DNA from: Streptomyces canus
GTDB lineage: Bacteria; Actinomycetota; Actinomycetes; Streptomycetales; Streptomycetaceae
Assembly (NCBI RefSeq): GCF_030816965.1
Contig: NZ_JAUSYQ010000002.1
Span: 10,344,001 to 10,408,000 of the forward strand
Reading direction: 5' to 3'
DNA: 64,000 nt
How positions within the stretch are numbered: the stretch's first letter is position 1; each line of letters begins with the position of its first letter. This document shows, piece by piece, positions 1-8,587 of this stretch. Under the pieces are notes generated by a model. It was not told the origin of the DNA and made no database searches. It saw nothing but the letters and a program-made list of their open reading frames with translations. The position numbers and the translations under genes were made by a program.

Positions 1-32
1 CGGCAGGCAGGTCGTGACGTTGCGGGCCTTGT
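1..32 (-). pseudogene. IS256-family transposase, downstream stub cut by ISAzo13 copy 1
   Basis: Read on the minus strand, these bases encode K-A-R-N-V-T-T-C-L-P in the same frame that ends with C-W-V-H at 2207. In IS256-family transposases the run RHQRCWVHK is continuous, so this is the continuation of the gene at 2207-2991, separated from it by the inserted element at 33-2206. The rest lies outside the window. Confidence 0.75.
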
Positions 33-55
33 GAAGCCGTCAAGAATCAACCTGT
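33..55 (+). repeat. ISAzo13 copy 1 left terminal inverted repeat
   Basis: The 23 bases are the exact reverse complement of 2184-2206 and identical to 50850-50872. Confidence 0.93.
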
Positions 56-86
56 TGCTTCGCGATCAGCGGCTCGTTGGCCTGGT

Positions 87-2192
87 ATGGCGATCACGGA
101 CGAGATGCTGTCCCAACTCGACTGCCGTTTCGCGGTGTTGCTGCCCCATCTCAACGAGAGGCAGCGGCGTCTCGCGGTGGCGGCCGAGGCACGACTGCTG
201 GGCCACGGCGGGGTGCGCGCCGCCGCCCGGGCAGCGGCCGTCAGCGAGACCACCGTGCGCCGGGGGATCACGGAACTGGAAGCCGGCAGCGGGCCGCTGC
301 CCGGTGGGCGCATCCGTGCCGACGGCGGAGGCCGTAAACCGGTCGAGGAGGTCGACCCCGGCCTGGTGAACGCGCTGATGGCCCTGGTCGAGCCTGATGA
401 GCGCGGTGATCCGGAATCCCCGCTGCGGTGGACGACGAAGTCGCTGCGTCACCTGGCCGAGGAACTGACCAGGCAGGGGCACCCGGTCTCCGCGCCGACG
501 GTGGGTCGTCTGCTCAAACAGGCCGGTTTCAGCCTGCAGGGCAACGCCAAGACTCTCGAAGGCACCCAACACCCCGACCGCGACGCCCAGTTTCATTACC
601 TCAACGAGCAGGTCAAACGGCACCAGGCGGCAGGCGAGCCGGTGATCAGCGTTGACACCAAGAAGCGTGAGCAGATCGGACGCCTGCCCATGGCTGGACG
701 CGAGTGGCGTCCGAAGGGCGACCCGGTGCGGGTCGAGGACCATCACTTCTTCTTCAGCGGTCCGAACGTCGAGCAGGCGATCCCGTACGGAATCTACGAC
801 ATCGCCCACAACACCGGCTGGGTCAACGTCGGGGTCGACCACGACACCTCTACCTTCGCCGTGGAGTCGATCCGCCGCTGGTGGAAGGCTCGCGGGCACG
901 ATGACCATCCGCACGCCACCCGGCTACTGATCACCGCGGACGCCGGCGGCTCCAACGGCTACCGCTACCGGGTCTGGAAGAGCGAGCTGGCCGCCCTGGC
1001 CGCCGAGACCGGCCTGGCGATCACGGTCTGCCACTTCCCGCCGGGCACTTCGAAGTGGAACAAGATCGAGCACCGGCTGTTCTCCCACATCACTCACAAC
1101 TGGCGTGGTCGCCCTCTGACCAGCCACGATGTCGTCATCGAGACGATTGCCGCCACCCGGACCCGGGCCGGACTGCGTATCGAGGCCCGCCTGGACCCCG
1201 GCGACTACCCCACAGGCATCGCGATCAGCAAGGACCGCTTCGCCGCCCTGCCCCTGGTCAAGCATGAGGTGCACGGCCAGTGGAACTACACCCTGCTGCC
1301 TGAACCCGCCTCGGCGCAGGCCCAGCCCGCTGTCGGTGAGGCGCACGGCGTCGCCGACCGGCGCCACTCACTCCTGGCCCGTCTGGCCGACCCGCGGCTG
1401 ACAGGACTGAGTAGCACACAACTCGCCGACTTGTGCGTCGAGTTGGCCCCACTCCAGGCCGCGCGGGCTCAAGAACGCTACAGCGAACAGCGCGGCGGAC
1501 GCGCCCGTCGGGCTACCGGCAAACTGCGCGGCAGCAAGCCGGTGTTCGACGACGCGGCCCGGGTGATACTCACCCTCCTCTACCAGCGGCAGGTCTGCTC
1601 GATGAAGCTGCTGAGCGACATGCTGGAGGTCACCCCCAACTGCATCGGCCACCTCGTCGCCGAAACCCGGCGCGTCCTGGAAGACCACGGTCACCAGCCC
1701 GGATACGCCCCCACCCGCTTCACCACCGAGGCCGAGCTGCTGGCCTTCCTCGACACGGCAACGACTCCGCCGCGCACCCAGATCATGGAGAGCCTGTCCC
1801 ATCCGCGCCTGACCGGCATGTCCCATGAGGGCCTCGACACACTCGCCCGGCGCCTCGCCCCACGCCAACTCGCTCAGATCGAACGCGCCTCCTACCAGCG
1901 CCGGGGCGCCGACCGCCAGCCGGGCAGCCGCGGCGGCATCTTCCCCCAGAAGATCGGCGACAAAGAACGCGTCATCCTCGCCGTCCTCTACCTGCGCAAG
2001 CTCTGCACCCTGGACGTCCTCGCCGACGCGCTGGGCGACGTGAGCCGGTCCTTGATCGGCAACGTCGTCCGTGAGATCCGACCCCTGCTCATGGAAGCCG
2101 GGCACCTCCCGCCACCGGCCACCACCCGCTACCGCACCGCCGCCGACCTCCTCGCAGCAGCACACAGCGAAGACGACACACCGACAGGTTGA
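87..2192 (+). CDS. ISAzo13-family DDE transposase with duplicated C-terminal module
   Basis: 701 residues. A helix-turn-helix-like region lies near residues 35-65 (GGVRAAARAAAVSETTVRR). The DDE catalytic core follows: D190 in SVDTKKREQ, D285 in TADAGGSNG and E328 in GTSKWNKIEHR, the pattern of the Rhodopirellula/ISAzo13 transposase family. Family proteins usually end near residue 400-420. This one continues with two related modules at about 432-555 and 570-690, each starting with PRLTG and containing ARVILTLLYQ or ERVILAVLY, then a predicted helical DNA-binding-like segment and a TRF/TRY-TEA/TAA-LLA tail. The stop codon lies inside the right terminal repeat. Start: ATG at 87; no strong ribosome site is visible. 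The protein is identical to the one at 50904-53009. Confidence 0.93.
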   Translation: MAITDEMLSQLDCRFAVLLPHLNERQRRLAVAAEARLLGHGGVRAAARAAAVSETTVRRGITELEAGSGPLPGGRIRADGGGRKPVEEVDPGLVNALMALVEPDERGDPESPLRWTTKSLRHLAEELTRQGHPVSAPTVGRLLKQAGFSLQGNAKTLEGTQHPDRDAQFHYLNEQVKRHQAAGEPVISVDTKKREQIGRLPMAGREWRPKGDPVRVEDHHFFFSGPNVEQAIPYGIYDIAHNTGWVNVGVDHDTSTFAVESIRRWWKARGHDDHPHATRLLITADAGGSNGYRYRVWKSELAALAAETGLAITVCHFPPGTSKWNKIEHRLFSHITHNWRGRPLTSHDVVIETIAATRTRAGLRIEARLDPGDYPTGIAISKDRFAALPLVKHEVHGQWNYTLLPEPASAQAQPAVGEAHGVADRRHSLLARLADPRLTGLSSTQLADLCVELAPLQAARAQERYSEQRGGRARRATGKLRGSKPVFDDAARVILTLLYQRQVCSMKLLSDMLEVTPNCIGHLVAETRRVLEDHGHQPGYAPTRFTTEAELLAFLDTATTPPRTQIMESLSHPRLTGMSHEGLDTLARRLAPRQLAQIERASYQRRGADRQPGSRGGIFPQKIGDKERVILAVLYLRKLCTLDVLADALGDVSRSLIGNVVREIRPLLMEAGHLPPPATTRYRTAADLLAAAHSEDDTPTG

Positions 2193-2206
2193 TTCTTGAC
2201 GGCTTC
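2184..2206 (-). repeat. ISAzo13 copy 1 right terminal inverted repeat
   Basis: Exact reverse complement of 33-55. It overlaps the last codons and stop of the transposase gene. Confidence 0.93.
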
Positions 2207-2991
2207 TGTGGACCCAGCAGCGCTGGTGGCGGGCTGCGGGGAAGACCTCGGCGAGGGCCTTCCACAGGCTCATCGCGCCGTCACCGAGGACCAGCTCGGG
2301 GTCGCGCATGCCGCGTCGGCGGCAGTCGCGCAGCAGGTCTGCCCATGACTCGGTGGACTCCCGCAGGCCCTCGGCGAGCGCGATGAGTTCCTTGGTGCCG
2401 TCCAGACGCACCCCGAGCAGGACCAGCACGCACGAGTGGGCCTGCCCGAGCCGGATCTTCGGGTGCACACCGTCGGCCCACACATAGACGAAGTCCCGGT
2501 CCGACAGGTCCCGGTCCTGGAAGGCGGAGTGGTCGTCGGCCCACTGCTTCCTCAGGCGGGTCACCGTCGCCGGCGACAGGCCAGCCATGCCGCCGAGGAA
2601 CTGTTCCAGGGCCGGGACGAAGTCCCCGGACGACAGTCCGTGCAGGTAGAGCAGCGGCAGTCACCTCGAGATCTTCGGCGACTTGCGGCACCACGGCGCA
2701 AGGATCTTCGAGGAGAACTGCTTGCGCTCGCCGGTCGCCTCGTCCACCCGCCGGTCATTCACCCGCGGTGCCCTGACCTCGATTGGTCCAGCCGCAGTGA
2801 CCACGGTCCGGGCCCGGTGGTGGCCGTTACGGACGACGCGGCGCTGACCGCACTCGTCGGTTCCGGCAGCCAACTCGGCTATGTACTGGTTGACTTCCGC
2901 CTCCAGGGCGGCGGCGGGCGCCTTCGCGGACGATCTCGTCGATCAAGGAGCGAGACTGGGTGGAGCCGTCGTCGGTGACTACGCTGAGCAC
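2207..2991 (-). pseudogene. IS256-family (Mutator) transposase, 5' part, frameshifted and interrupted
   Basis: Minus-strand fragments in order: SRSLIDEIVREGARR (N-terminus), AAALEAEVNQYIAELA in another frame, TDECGQRRVVRNGHHRAR, KQFSSKILAPWCRKSPKIS, then MAGLSPATVTRLRKQW through DGVHPKIRLG and LGDGAMSLWKALAEVF to RHQRCWVH. These follow the usual order of an IS256 transposase, including the first two acidic catalytic residues (DGVH and LGDG). There are at least two frameshifts, one after EGARR and one after KSPKIS, so the gene was dead regardless of the ISAzo13 insertion at its C-W-V-H codons. The start is probably GTG at 2991. Confidence 0.88.
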
Positions 2992-3165
2992 GGGTGTGCC
3001 GTCATCGAAAGCAGTGGACAACACCGCCGCAGTGTGGGGACTTGCACCTCGAAGTGCCTTGCCGATCCAGCGTGTTGAAAGCCTAAAGAACTCCCCTCAC
3101 CACAGTTCGCAAGGCACTTCCTCGTCGCCCGAAGAGCCATCCACAACCATCACATCGGTGGGTGC
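2992..3165. other. Short intergenic stretch, probable IS256 end remnant
   Basis: No gene is seen. This should hold the outer end of the decayed IS256 element, but no clear terminal repeat partner is visible because the other end lies outside the window. Confidence 0.4.
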
Positions 3166-3627
3166 TCAGCCGCAGCCCCCCGGCATACGCCCCACTGTGG
3201 ACTGCGGGTCTGCGTCGGGACGAGCGGGGTACTGCGGTACGTCGAGCGCTGCGGTCCAGGAGATGCGGCGCGCCGTGAAGATCTCCATGAGCGGCGGCTT
3301 GACGCTTTCAGGGTCGTCGAGGCTGCCGAGCATCACGAACACCTGGCCCGGGAATCCCGAAAGCTTGTCGGTGAAGACCCGGGCTCCGCAATCAGGGCAG
3401 AAGTTGCGTTCCAGCGTGTTCCCGCTGTCGGCCACATAGGGATAGGAACGCGGCTTTCCGCTCAGGAGCTTGAAGTCGTCCTGGGCGACGCTGAAGTAGG
3501 ACGCCATGACGCCGCCAGACGATCTCTGACAGTCCTTGCAATAGCAGTTCGCGATGAATTCGGGTGCGTTGCTGAACTCGTATGTGAGGGCGCCGCACTC
3601 GCAGCGTCCCGTGAACTTGTTGGACAC
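3166..3627 (-). CDS. GFA-family zinc protein (CENP-V/GFA domain)
   Basis: 153 residues, normal for the family. Zinc-ligand motifs characteristic of GFA/CENP-V proteins are present: GRCECGAL near the N-terminus, CYCKDCQR at about 28-35, and NFCPDCGARV near 80. Family members include a protein once called glutathione-dependent formaldehyde-activating enzyme, but most have no proven reaction, so only a zinc-binding fold is safe. Start is GTG at 3627, behind AAGGAG with 6-7 bases of spacing. It is a single gene. Upstream, at 3706-3745, is an element shared with wrbA (36123-36725) and the duplicated hydrolase gene, which suggests coordinated regulation. Confidence 0.9.
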   Translation of the reverse strand: MSNKFTGRCECGALTYEFSNAPEFIANCYCKDCQRSSGGVMASYFSVAQDDFKLLSGKPRSYPYVADSGNTLERNFCPDCGARVFTDKLSGFPGQVFVMLGSLDDPESVKPPLMEIFTARRISWTAALDVPQYPARPDADPQSTVGRMPGGCG

Positions 3628-3673
3628 GTCTTACTCCTTTGTCTACCGATGCCGCCCTAGACGCAGCTTGGGC

Positions 3674-3753
3674 TGGACCAGACTGCCTCCTTGAGCCGGT
3701 CGGGGCCCCTCAGTAATGGGCAGGAACCCCACGGATCGGGACGTCCTGCCCGG
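3674..3753 (-). promoter_or_regulatory. Conserved upstream element, GFA copy
   Basis: In gene direction the core (3745-3706) contains GATCCGTGGGGTTCCTGCCC followed by ATTACTGAGGGG. The same 40-base core, with one base changed, is at 36868-36907 upstream of wrbA, and similarity extends over about 80 bases (GACCAGACTGC side included). A more diverged version with the same internal spacing lies upstream of both hydrolase copies. The core is 79-118 bp before the GFA start. It may be a promoter, operator or leader; sequence alone cannot decide. Confidence 0.6.
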
Positions 3754-4030
3754 ATCTGTCCGGACCACCGACGAGAGGTGGGGATGGCGGGCAACGCACC
3801 TCGAAGGGTCATACACATACATCACACCGATGGATCAAGACGTGGCTGCGCACATCCCCACACGCCGGGGGTGGGAGCTGAGTCACGGGGGAGAGGGCGC
3901 CGCCTGTGAACTCAGGCAACGAGGGGTTGCTCGCTGTTTGTTCCATTGGCCACTTACACTTCACTGTGCTCTCAACAGAGTCAATGGCGACCACCCGTTA
4001 CGCGAGCACATGATGTGCTGAGGAGTGATC

Positions 4031-5935
4031 GTGGCGCCCGTGAACTCGCCGATGACCGGGCAGACCGGCTGTGGCACCAAACCTCGCAGCCCGCTGCGCG
4101 CCTTCATGCATACCGAGACCGGCAGTGCCGTCGCCCTGCTGGCGGCCACCGCCGCAGCACTGGTGTGGGCCAACATCGCGCCAGGCGCATATGACACGTG
4201 GTGGCACACTCAGGTATCCCTGCGGTTCGGTCAGGCCGGTATCACCCTGGACCTGCGGGACTGGGTGAACAGTGGGCTGATGGCCCTGTTCTTCTTTGTC
4301 GTGGGCCTCGAAGCCCGGCGCGAGTTCGACCTCGGTGAGCTACGCGAACGCCGGCGGCTGGCCCTGCCGTTCATCGCTGGCCTCAGCGGCATGCTCGTCC
4401 CCATCGCTCTCTTCCTCGCCGTCAACGCGGGCCAGACCTCGGTGCACGGCTGGGGCACCGCCATGTCCACCGACACGGCGTTCGCGCTCGGTATCCTCGC
4501 CGTCTTCGGCGACCGGCTGCCCGGCCGCCTCCGCGTCTTCCTGCTCACGGTCGCAGTCGCCGACGATTTCCTCGCCCTGGTGGTCATTGCGGTCGCCTAC
4601 AGCGGGCCCCTCGATCTTCCCGCCCTAGCCGCCGCATTTGCAGTGCTTGCCGCGCTCCTGGCGCTGCGCCTGGCCGGTGTGCGGATCTCGGCCGTCTATG
4701 CGCTGTTGTCCCTGGTGCTGTGGGGAGCACTGCTGCAGTCCGGGGTGGATCCCGTGGTCAGTGGTCTCATCATGGGCTTGTTGACCTACGCGCACCCGGC
4801 CGAGCGACAGGCCTTGGAGAACGTCAGCGGCCTGTTCCGGCGCTTTCGTGAGCAACCGACAGCGGAACTGGAACGCACCCTGCGCCGCGGGCTGTCCTCG
4901 ACGATGTCCCCCAACGAACGACTCCAACGGATGTTCCATCCCTGGACGAGCTTCGTCATCGTTCCGGTCTTCGCGCTGGCCAATGCCGGCATCACCGTCA
5001 GTGCCGACCAACTCACCGACGCCGCCACCTCCCCCCTGACCCTGGGGATCGTGCTCGCATACGTAGCGGGCAAGCCCATCGGTATCTTCGCCACCACCTG
5101 GCTCGCGGTGCGCGTCGGCCGGGGCCGCCTGCGCCCGCCGGTCGGCTGGGGTGCCGTCGCCGCCGGCGGCAGCCTGGCGGGAGTCGGCTTCACCGTGTCG
5201 CTGCTGATCGCCGACCTCGCCTTCACCGGCGTCCAACTCGAAGAGGCGAAAATCGGCATCCTGGCTGCCGTCATCTGCTCGTTCATCCTCACCTGGCTGG
5301 CCACCCGGCTGCTGGCACTGCTTCCTCCGCGGCGGCGGGCCCGTGCACTGCTCGGCGAGGAGCAGACGATCGTCGACCTCGTCGAACCGGTGGATGCCGA
5401 GCGCGACCACATCCGCGGACCCCTCGACGCGCCGGTCACGCTCGTCGAGTACGGCGACTTCGAGTGCCCCTACTGCGGCCTGGCGGAACCGGTGGTGCGC
5501 GAACTGCTCGCCGCTTTCGGCGACGAGGTGCGTTACGTCTGGAGGCATCTGCCCCTGTCGGACGTCCACCCCAACGCCCAGCTGGCGGCCGAGGCGGCCG
5601 AAGCCGCCACACTGCAGGGCGGGTACTGGCAGATGCACGACATGCTGTTGACCCACCAGGGTGCCCTCCAGCTCAAGCACCTGCTGGCCTACGCGGAGCA
5701 GATCGGGCTGGACAGCGATCGGTTCCGCAACGACCTGCGAAATCGGGTGGGCGCCGAGCGGGTTGCCGAAGATTTGGAGTCCGCGGACCTCAGTGGTGTC
5801 TCAGGGACACCGACATTCTTCGTCAACGGCCGTCACCACTACGGCGCCTACGACATCGCCACCCTGTCGGCCGCAGTACGCACCGCCCGGGCACAGGCTG
5901 CGCTGGGCTATCGAAGCGGCTCGCTGTCTCAGTGA
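4031..5935 (+). CDS. nhaA: NhaA-type Na+/H+ antiporter fused to DsbA-like thioredoxin domain
   Basis: 634 residues in two parts. Residues 1 to about 440 are an NhaA antiporter with many membrane helices: [18 protein letters not shown], a [11 protein letters not shown] helix, and the paired Asp residues needed for ion exchange in NhaA ([12 protein letters not shown]178-D179). From about 455 is a DsbA-family domain with redox motif C479-P-Y-C482 in [10 protein letters not shown] and a cis-Pro loop GTPTFFVNG. NhaA exchanges Na+ for H+ at the cytoplasmic membrane. Such fusions are known in actinobacteria, but what the thioredoxin domain does is not established. Start: GTG 4031 is preferred because GAGGAG precedes it by 5-7 bases; GTG 4025 in the same frame lies within that site. 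No operon partner. Confidence 0.92.
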   Translation: MAPVNSPMTGQTGCGTKPRSPLRAFMHTETGSAVALLAATAAALVWANIAPGAYDTWWHTQVSLRFGQAGITLDLRDWVNSGLMALFFFVVGLEARREFDLGELRERRRLALPFIAGLSGMLVPIALFLAVNAGQTSVHGWGTAMSTDTAFALGILAVFGDRLPGRLRVFLLTVAVADDFLALVVIAVAYSGPLDLPALAAAFAVLAALLALRLAGVRISAVYALLSLVLWGALLQSGVDPVVSGLIMGLLTYAHPAERQALENVSGLFRRFREQPTAELERTLRRGLSSTMSPNERLQRMFHPWTSFVIVPVFALANAGITVSADQLTDAATSPLTLGIVLAYVAGKPIGIFATTWLAVRVGRGRLRPPVGWGAVAAGGSLAGVGFTVSLLIADLAFTGVQLEEAKIGILAAVICSFILTWLATRLLALLPPRRRARALLGEEQTIVDLVEPVDAERDHIRGPLDAPVTLVEYGDFECPYCGLAEPVVRELLAAFGDEVRYVWRHLPLSDVHPNAQLAAEAAEAATLQGGYWQMHDMLLTHQGALQLKHLLAYAEQIGLDSDRFRNDLRNRVGAERVAEDLESADLSGVSGTPTFFVNGRHHYGAYDIATLSAAVRTARAQAALGYRSGSLSQ

Positions 5936-6112
5936 CGCCTCAGGGATATGAGCGTGTCCGACAGTCGACACAAACACCAGGCCCCGACAGGGTGCCCCGG
6001 TGCGGCGTGGCAGACACACGTACACCCCTGGCGCCAGAGCACCGGCAACGATGGTTGCGTCCGCCAGGACATGTCGTCGGGGCGCGCTGTTGAGCCAGGT
6101 CTAGGGCACCGT

Positions 6113-6382
6113 CTAGCTCCATGACAGACCCAGGACACTCTCCGTAGCCCATGCCTCATTCGTGGCCCTGTGCCAGATCACCTTCGCTTCGGCGTGGTCC
6201 AGGTCCCGCAATGGCCCCACCATTTTAGGTGCCTTAAGCGGCGCATTCGCGGCAAAGCGTTTCATCAGATCGGCGCGCACGTAGACTGCGAAATTCACAG
6301 ATTGGGCAAGGATACCGGTGCGCACGAACGTGCCATGCACGGAATAGGGCTCGGCCTTACTCGGCCTAGCCGGTTCGTTCAA
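6113..6382 (-). CDS. Possible small protein of unknown function
   Basis: An 89-residue minus-strand frame starting at TTG 6382, just after the stop of the ATPase-fold gene at 6393. The composition looks protein-like (VHGTFVRTGILAQSVNFAVY, DLDHAEAKVIW), but GC bias at third positions is weak, no family is recognised and there is no clear ribosome site. It could be a decayed or horizontally acquired fragment, or chance. The flanking bases 5936-6112 hold nothing I can identify. Confidence 0.25.
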   Translation of the reverse strand: MNEPARPSKAEPYSVHGTFVRTGILAQSVNFAVYVRADLMKRFAANAPLKAPKMVGPLRDLDHAEAKVIWHRATNEAWATESVLGLSWS

Positions 6383-6392
6383 TCGTGATCTG

Positions 6393-6854
6393 TCACCTGG
6401 GCGAGGCGTTTCGGAAAACCGCGGTCACGGCCTTTCCGCCATCCGGGACGGGTTGGGCGCGCCAGGAATCGGACAGGGCATCGACAAGGCGCATACCGCG
6501 GCCCGTCTCGGCCAATGGATTCGCTTCGGCCACACGTGGCCAATTCGACGTTCCACCCTTGTCCTGAACCTCCAGTTCAGTGACGTCATCGCCATGGTGG
6601 AGCACCAGATTCCCGACGCCGGCTGTGTGTGACGCCGCGTTCGCCACTAGCTCACTGACCACGAGGAGGGCGTCCGGCAACCGTGTACCTAGCCATTCCG
6701 AGCACCCGCTCCGCACTGCTTCCCGAGCCTTTTGCTCGGGACGCTCAGAGTCAGCGAGATTAATAACCTGGCACACACGTGCTGAGGACTCGTTGCACCC
6801 CTTCAGTGCAGGTGAGCAAACGATTTCCCGATCCGGACTGAGTGTTCTGTTCAC
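6393..6854 (-). CDS. ATP-binding protein, anti-sigma-factor kinase fold (RsbW/SpoIIAB-like)
   Basis: 153 residues. The GHKL/HATPase motifs are in order: N-box ELVANAASHT, G1 box VQDKGG and G2 box GRGMRLVDALSD. Streptomyces encodes dozens of these small proteins. Some are anti-sigma factors or partners of SpoIIE/STAS proteins; most are untested. Start: GTG at 6854, preceded by GAAAGAG, which gives the usual length for the family. The frame remains open further upstream, but those residues are not family-like. No sigma factor or STAS partner is seen nearby. Confidence 0.8.
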   Translation of the reverse strand: MNRTLSPDREIVCSPALKGCNESSARVCQVINLADSERPEQKAREAVRSGCSEWLGTRLPDALLVVSELVANAASHTAGVGNLVLHHGDDVTELEVQDKGGTSNWPRVAEANPLAETGRGMRLVDALSDSWRAQPVPDGGKAVTAVFRNASPR

Positions 6855-7870
6855 GGGACTCTTTCGTCGGAGTGTCGGCGGCTGGTGCTGCCTGCGCGCC
6901 CGCGACAGCCCGTCGCATGCGTCGCCAAGGAGGCGCCATGACCTTCCCATTCCCGGCCGCCATTGCCACACAAGGTCACTGGCCAGAAGAACCAATACAA
7001 CCAGTGCGCTATTCCAGCCGAGTTGCGCTACCAGGGGATCTGACAGCACCAGCGTCCAAAGCCGCTGGACGACAGCCCTCCCGGCCCATCAGAAACAGCA
7101 CCGCAACCGCGATGCGGTACACCAGCAGTGACAAGTGTCCTTGCACCTACTGGTCCAGCAGAACCATGCGGACTCCACTGCAGTCCGTGGAGGTACCAGT
7201 GGGTTCATCATCCGCCAACGTCTGAAGACCAACCGGCACGGACACAGCCCGCAGCAAGGCGAAAGACATGTCGGACTCGTCCCCGAAACCGCCTTCCCCA
7301 GCATCCAAATACACCGTGCTCACCGGGACGCCGTCCCGGCGCGCTGTATCGGCGTACTGGAGGGGGAGCATCTCGACGGTCGTCCTGGGCGACACACCGC
7401 CGCTGATCTCACGGTTCGCCACCGGTGAGCGGAGCGCGCGGCGGGAGGAGTGACCGCGAAGCCGTGGGCCAAGCCTCGCGGCAGCGGGGCAAGTCCACGG
7501 CACCGACACCGCGCACCTGGCTGCCCACGGAGTATGGGACCGCTGATGCCGTCAGACAGGGAAGTCACATATTTCCTCGATTCCGAACAGCAGGAAACGA
7601 GCACCCATCGTGGCGCTGCGCTGCCCGAGAATCGAGTCCGTACGGCGATATCCGGAATCCGCGCTGACACGGGGCCGCCAACGCTCTCGCGAGGTGTGGA
7701 GAGTGAATGCCCATCGACCGATAGGGGTGACGAGCAAGGCGTGAGGGAACGCCACCAGGCTGTTGGCCAAGATATGTATCGATGTAAGTGGGCGGCGGGA
7801 ACCTGACGAGCCTGCGAAGGCGGGCGGGGCTACCAGGGCTCTGACGGATTGGGGCGGACTCTTCGGCGGG
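6855..7870. other. About 1 kb without a recognisable gene
   Basis: Only short frames in both directions. A 120-residue minus-strand frame at 7147-7509 (containing GVPVSTVYLDAG) has no recognised family and no convincing ribosome site. I regard the stretch as decayed sequence. Confidence 0.4.
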
Positions 7871-8125
7871 TCACCGCGTGCCGTCACGCCTGACGACGGT
7901 ATTGGCCAACGCTTCGCCTCGTGCGTAACGGTGCAGCTGCTGTACCAGAAAGCTCCGCGATGATTCCTCAAAAAGGATACGCACCTCCGCGGGGTTGCCG
8001 GGAAGCATGTCGTCCTGACCGTCCCAGTAGCCCTAGGAGAACTGTTCTGGCAGCCCAAGCCCATCGAGTTCTTTCGGCTCGTAGGGGAGCCAGACCACCG
8101 CGTCGGCGGTCAAAGGCGTCGTCAT
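7871..8125 (-). pseudogene. Decayed D-2-hydroxyacid dehydrogenase-like gene
   Basis: Minus-strand frame from ATG 8125: MTTPLTADAVVWLPYEP, then LPEQFS, an in-frame TAG, then GYWDGQDDMLPGNPAEVRIL joined directly to FLVQQLHRYARGEALANTVV. The first half resembles the N-terminus and the last part the C-terminus of actinobacterial D-isomer 2-hydroxyacid dehydrogenases (LRRYxxGExLxNVV tail). The NAD-binding centre is missing. So the gene has a nonsense codon and a large internal deletion. It is divergent from the HxlR remnant, a common regulator-target arrangement. Family assignment is from recall of conserved end motifs only. Confidence 0.5.
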
Positions 8126-8430
8126 GCAAGCTCCTTCGGGGGTCGAGCAGCGTCCTCGGGAAGCGCTGGACGGGCCCGATCATGTCGGTACTCAGCAACG
8201 GGCCCGTGTACTTCGTCGACCTACGCAAGGCCGTCCCCGACATCAGCGAACGAATGCTCTCGACCGCCTGGCCGAACTGGGTGCCGCCCGCCTTCTGGTG
8301 CGTGAGGTCAACGAGGAGCCTCCGCTGCGGGTCTCTTACCGACTCACGAAGTCGGGTGAGGCGCTGAGTCCCGCACTGCGATCGCTTGGGCGGTGGGCCA
8401 GGGAACACCTGCCGGACGCGGAGCGGAGTT
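8100..8430 (+). pseudogene. HxlR-type winged-helix regulator, frameshifted
   Basis: The plus strand reads VLGKRWTGPIMSVLSNGP, YFVDLRKAVPDISERMLS, then shifts frame by one base near 8255 to DRLAELGAARLLVREV, PPLRVSYRLTKSGEAL and LGRWAREHLPD. This is the order of an HxlR DNA-binding domain (WT-LIL, DLR--LPGIS-RML--RL-EL, V-YRLT--G). The N-terminus also lacks the usual Cys-containing start. The single-base shift makes it a probable pseudogene unless it is a sequencing error. Confidence 0.65.
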
Positions 8431-8587
8431 CGCCGTCTCGAGAACCTCGGCGCGCAGGCGCACGAAGGGCTGACTGGAGCAGGCCGATCGGGGCCCGGCC
8501 ACCCACCAACGGCTCGGCCCGAAGACGAGCCGCACGTCGCCCAGCAGCTTCCCGCCGCCTTAGCTCAGAGCGAGGCCGGCGACATGG

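Larger units (their letters stand above)
33..2206 (+). mobile_element. ISAzo13-family insertion sequence, copy 1 (intact)
   Basis: A 2,174-bp element bounded by perfect 23-bp terminal inverted repeats (33-55 and 2184-2206, outer end GAAGCCGTCAAGAATC). It is flanked by the 3-bp direct repeat TGT (30-32 and 2207-2209). It carries one full-length transposase gene. It has inserted in a minus-strand IS256-type transposase gene, in the opposite orientation to that gene, between the His and Lys codons of the C-W-V-H-K motif. A second copy of the same length, with identical ends and an identical encoded protein, is at 50850-53023. Intact ends, frame and target duplication indicate a recent insertion. 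Confidence 0.93.

Noticed and set aside
7147..7509. Possible STAS-like remnant (DCSGVRMVLL near the end of a minus-strand frame)
   Set aside because: Only one short string resembles the STAS core, and the preceding residues do not fit. Too weak although an anti-sigma-type ATPase gene is next to it.
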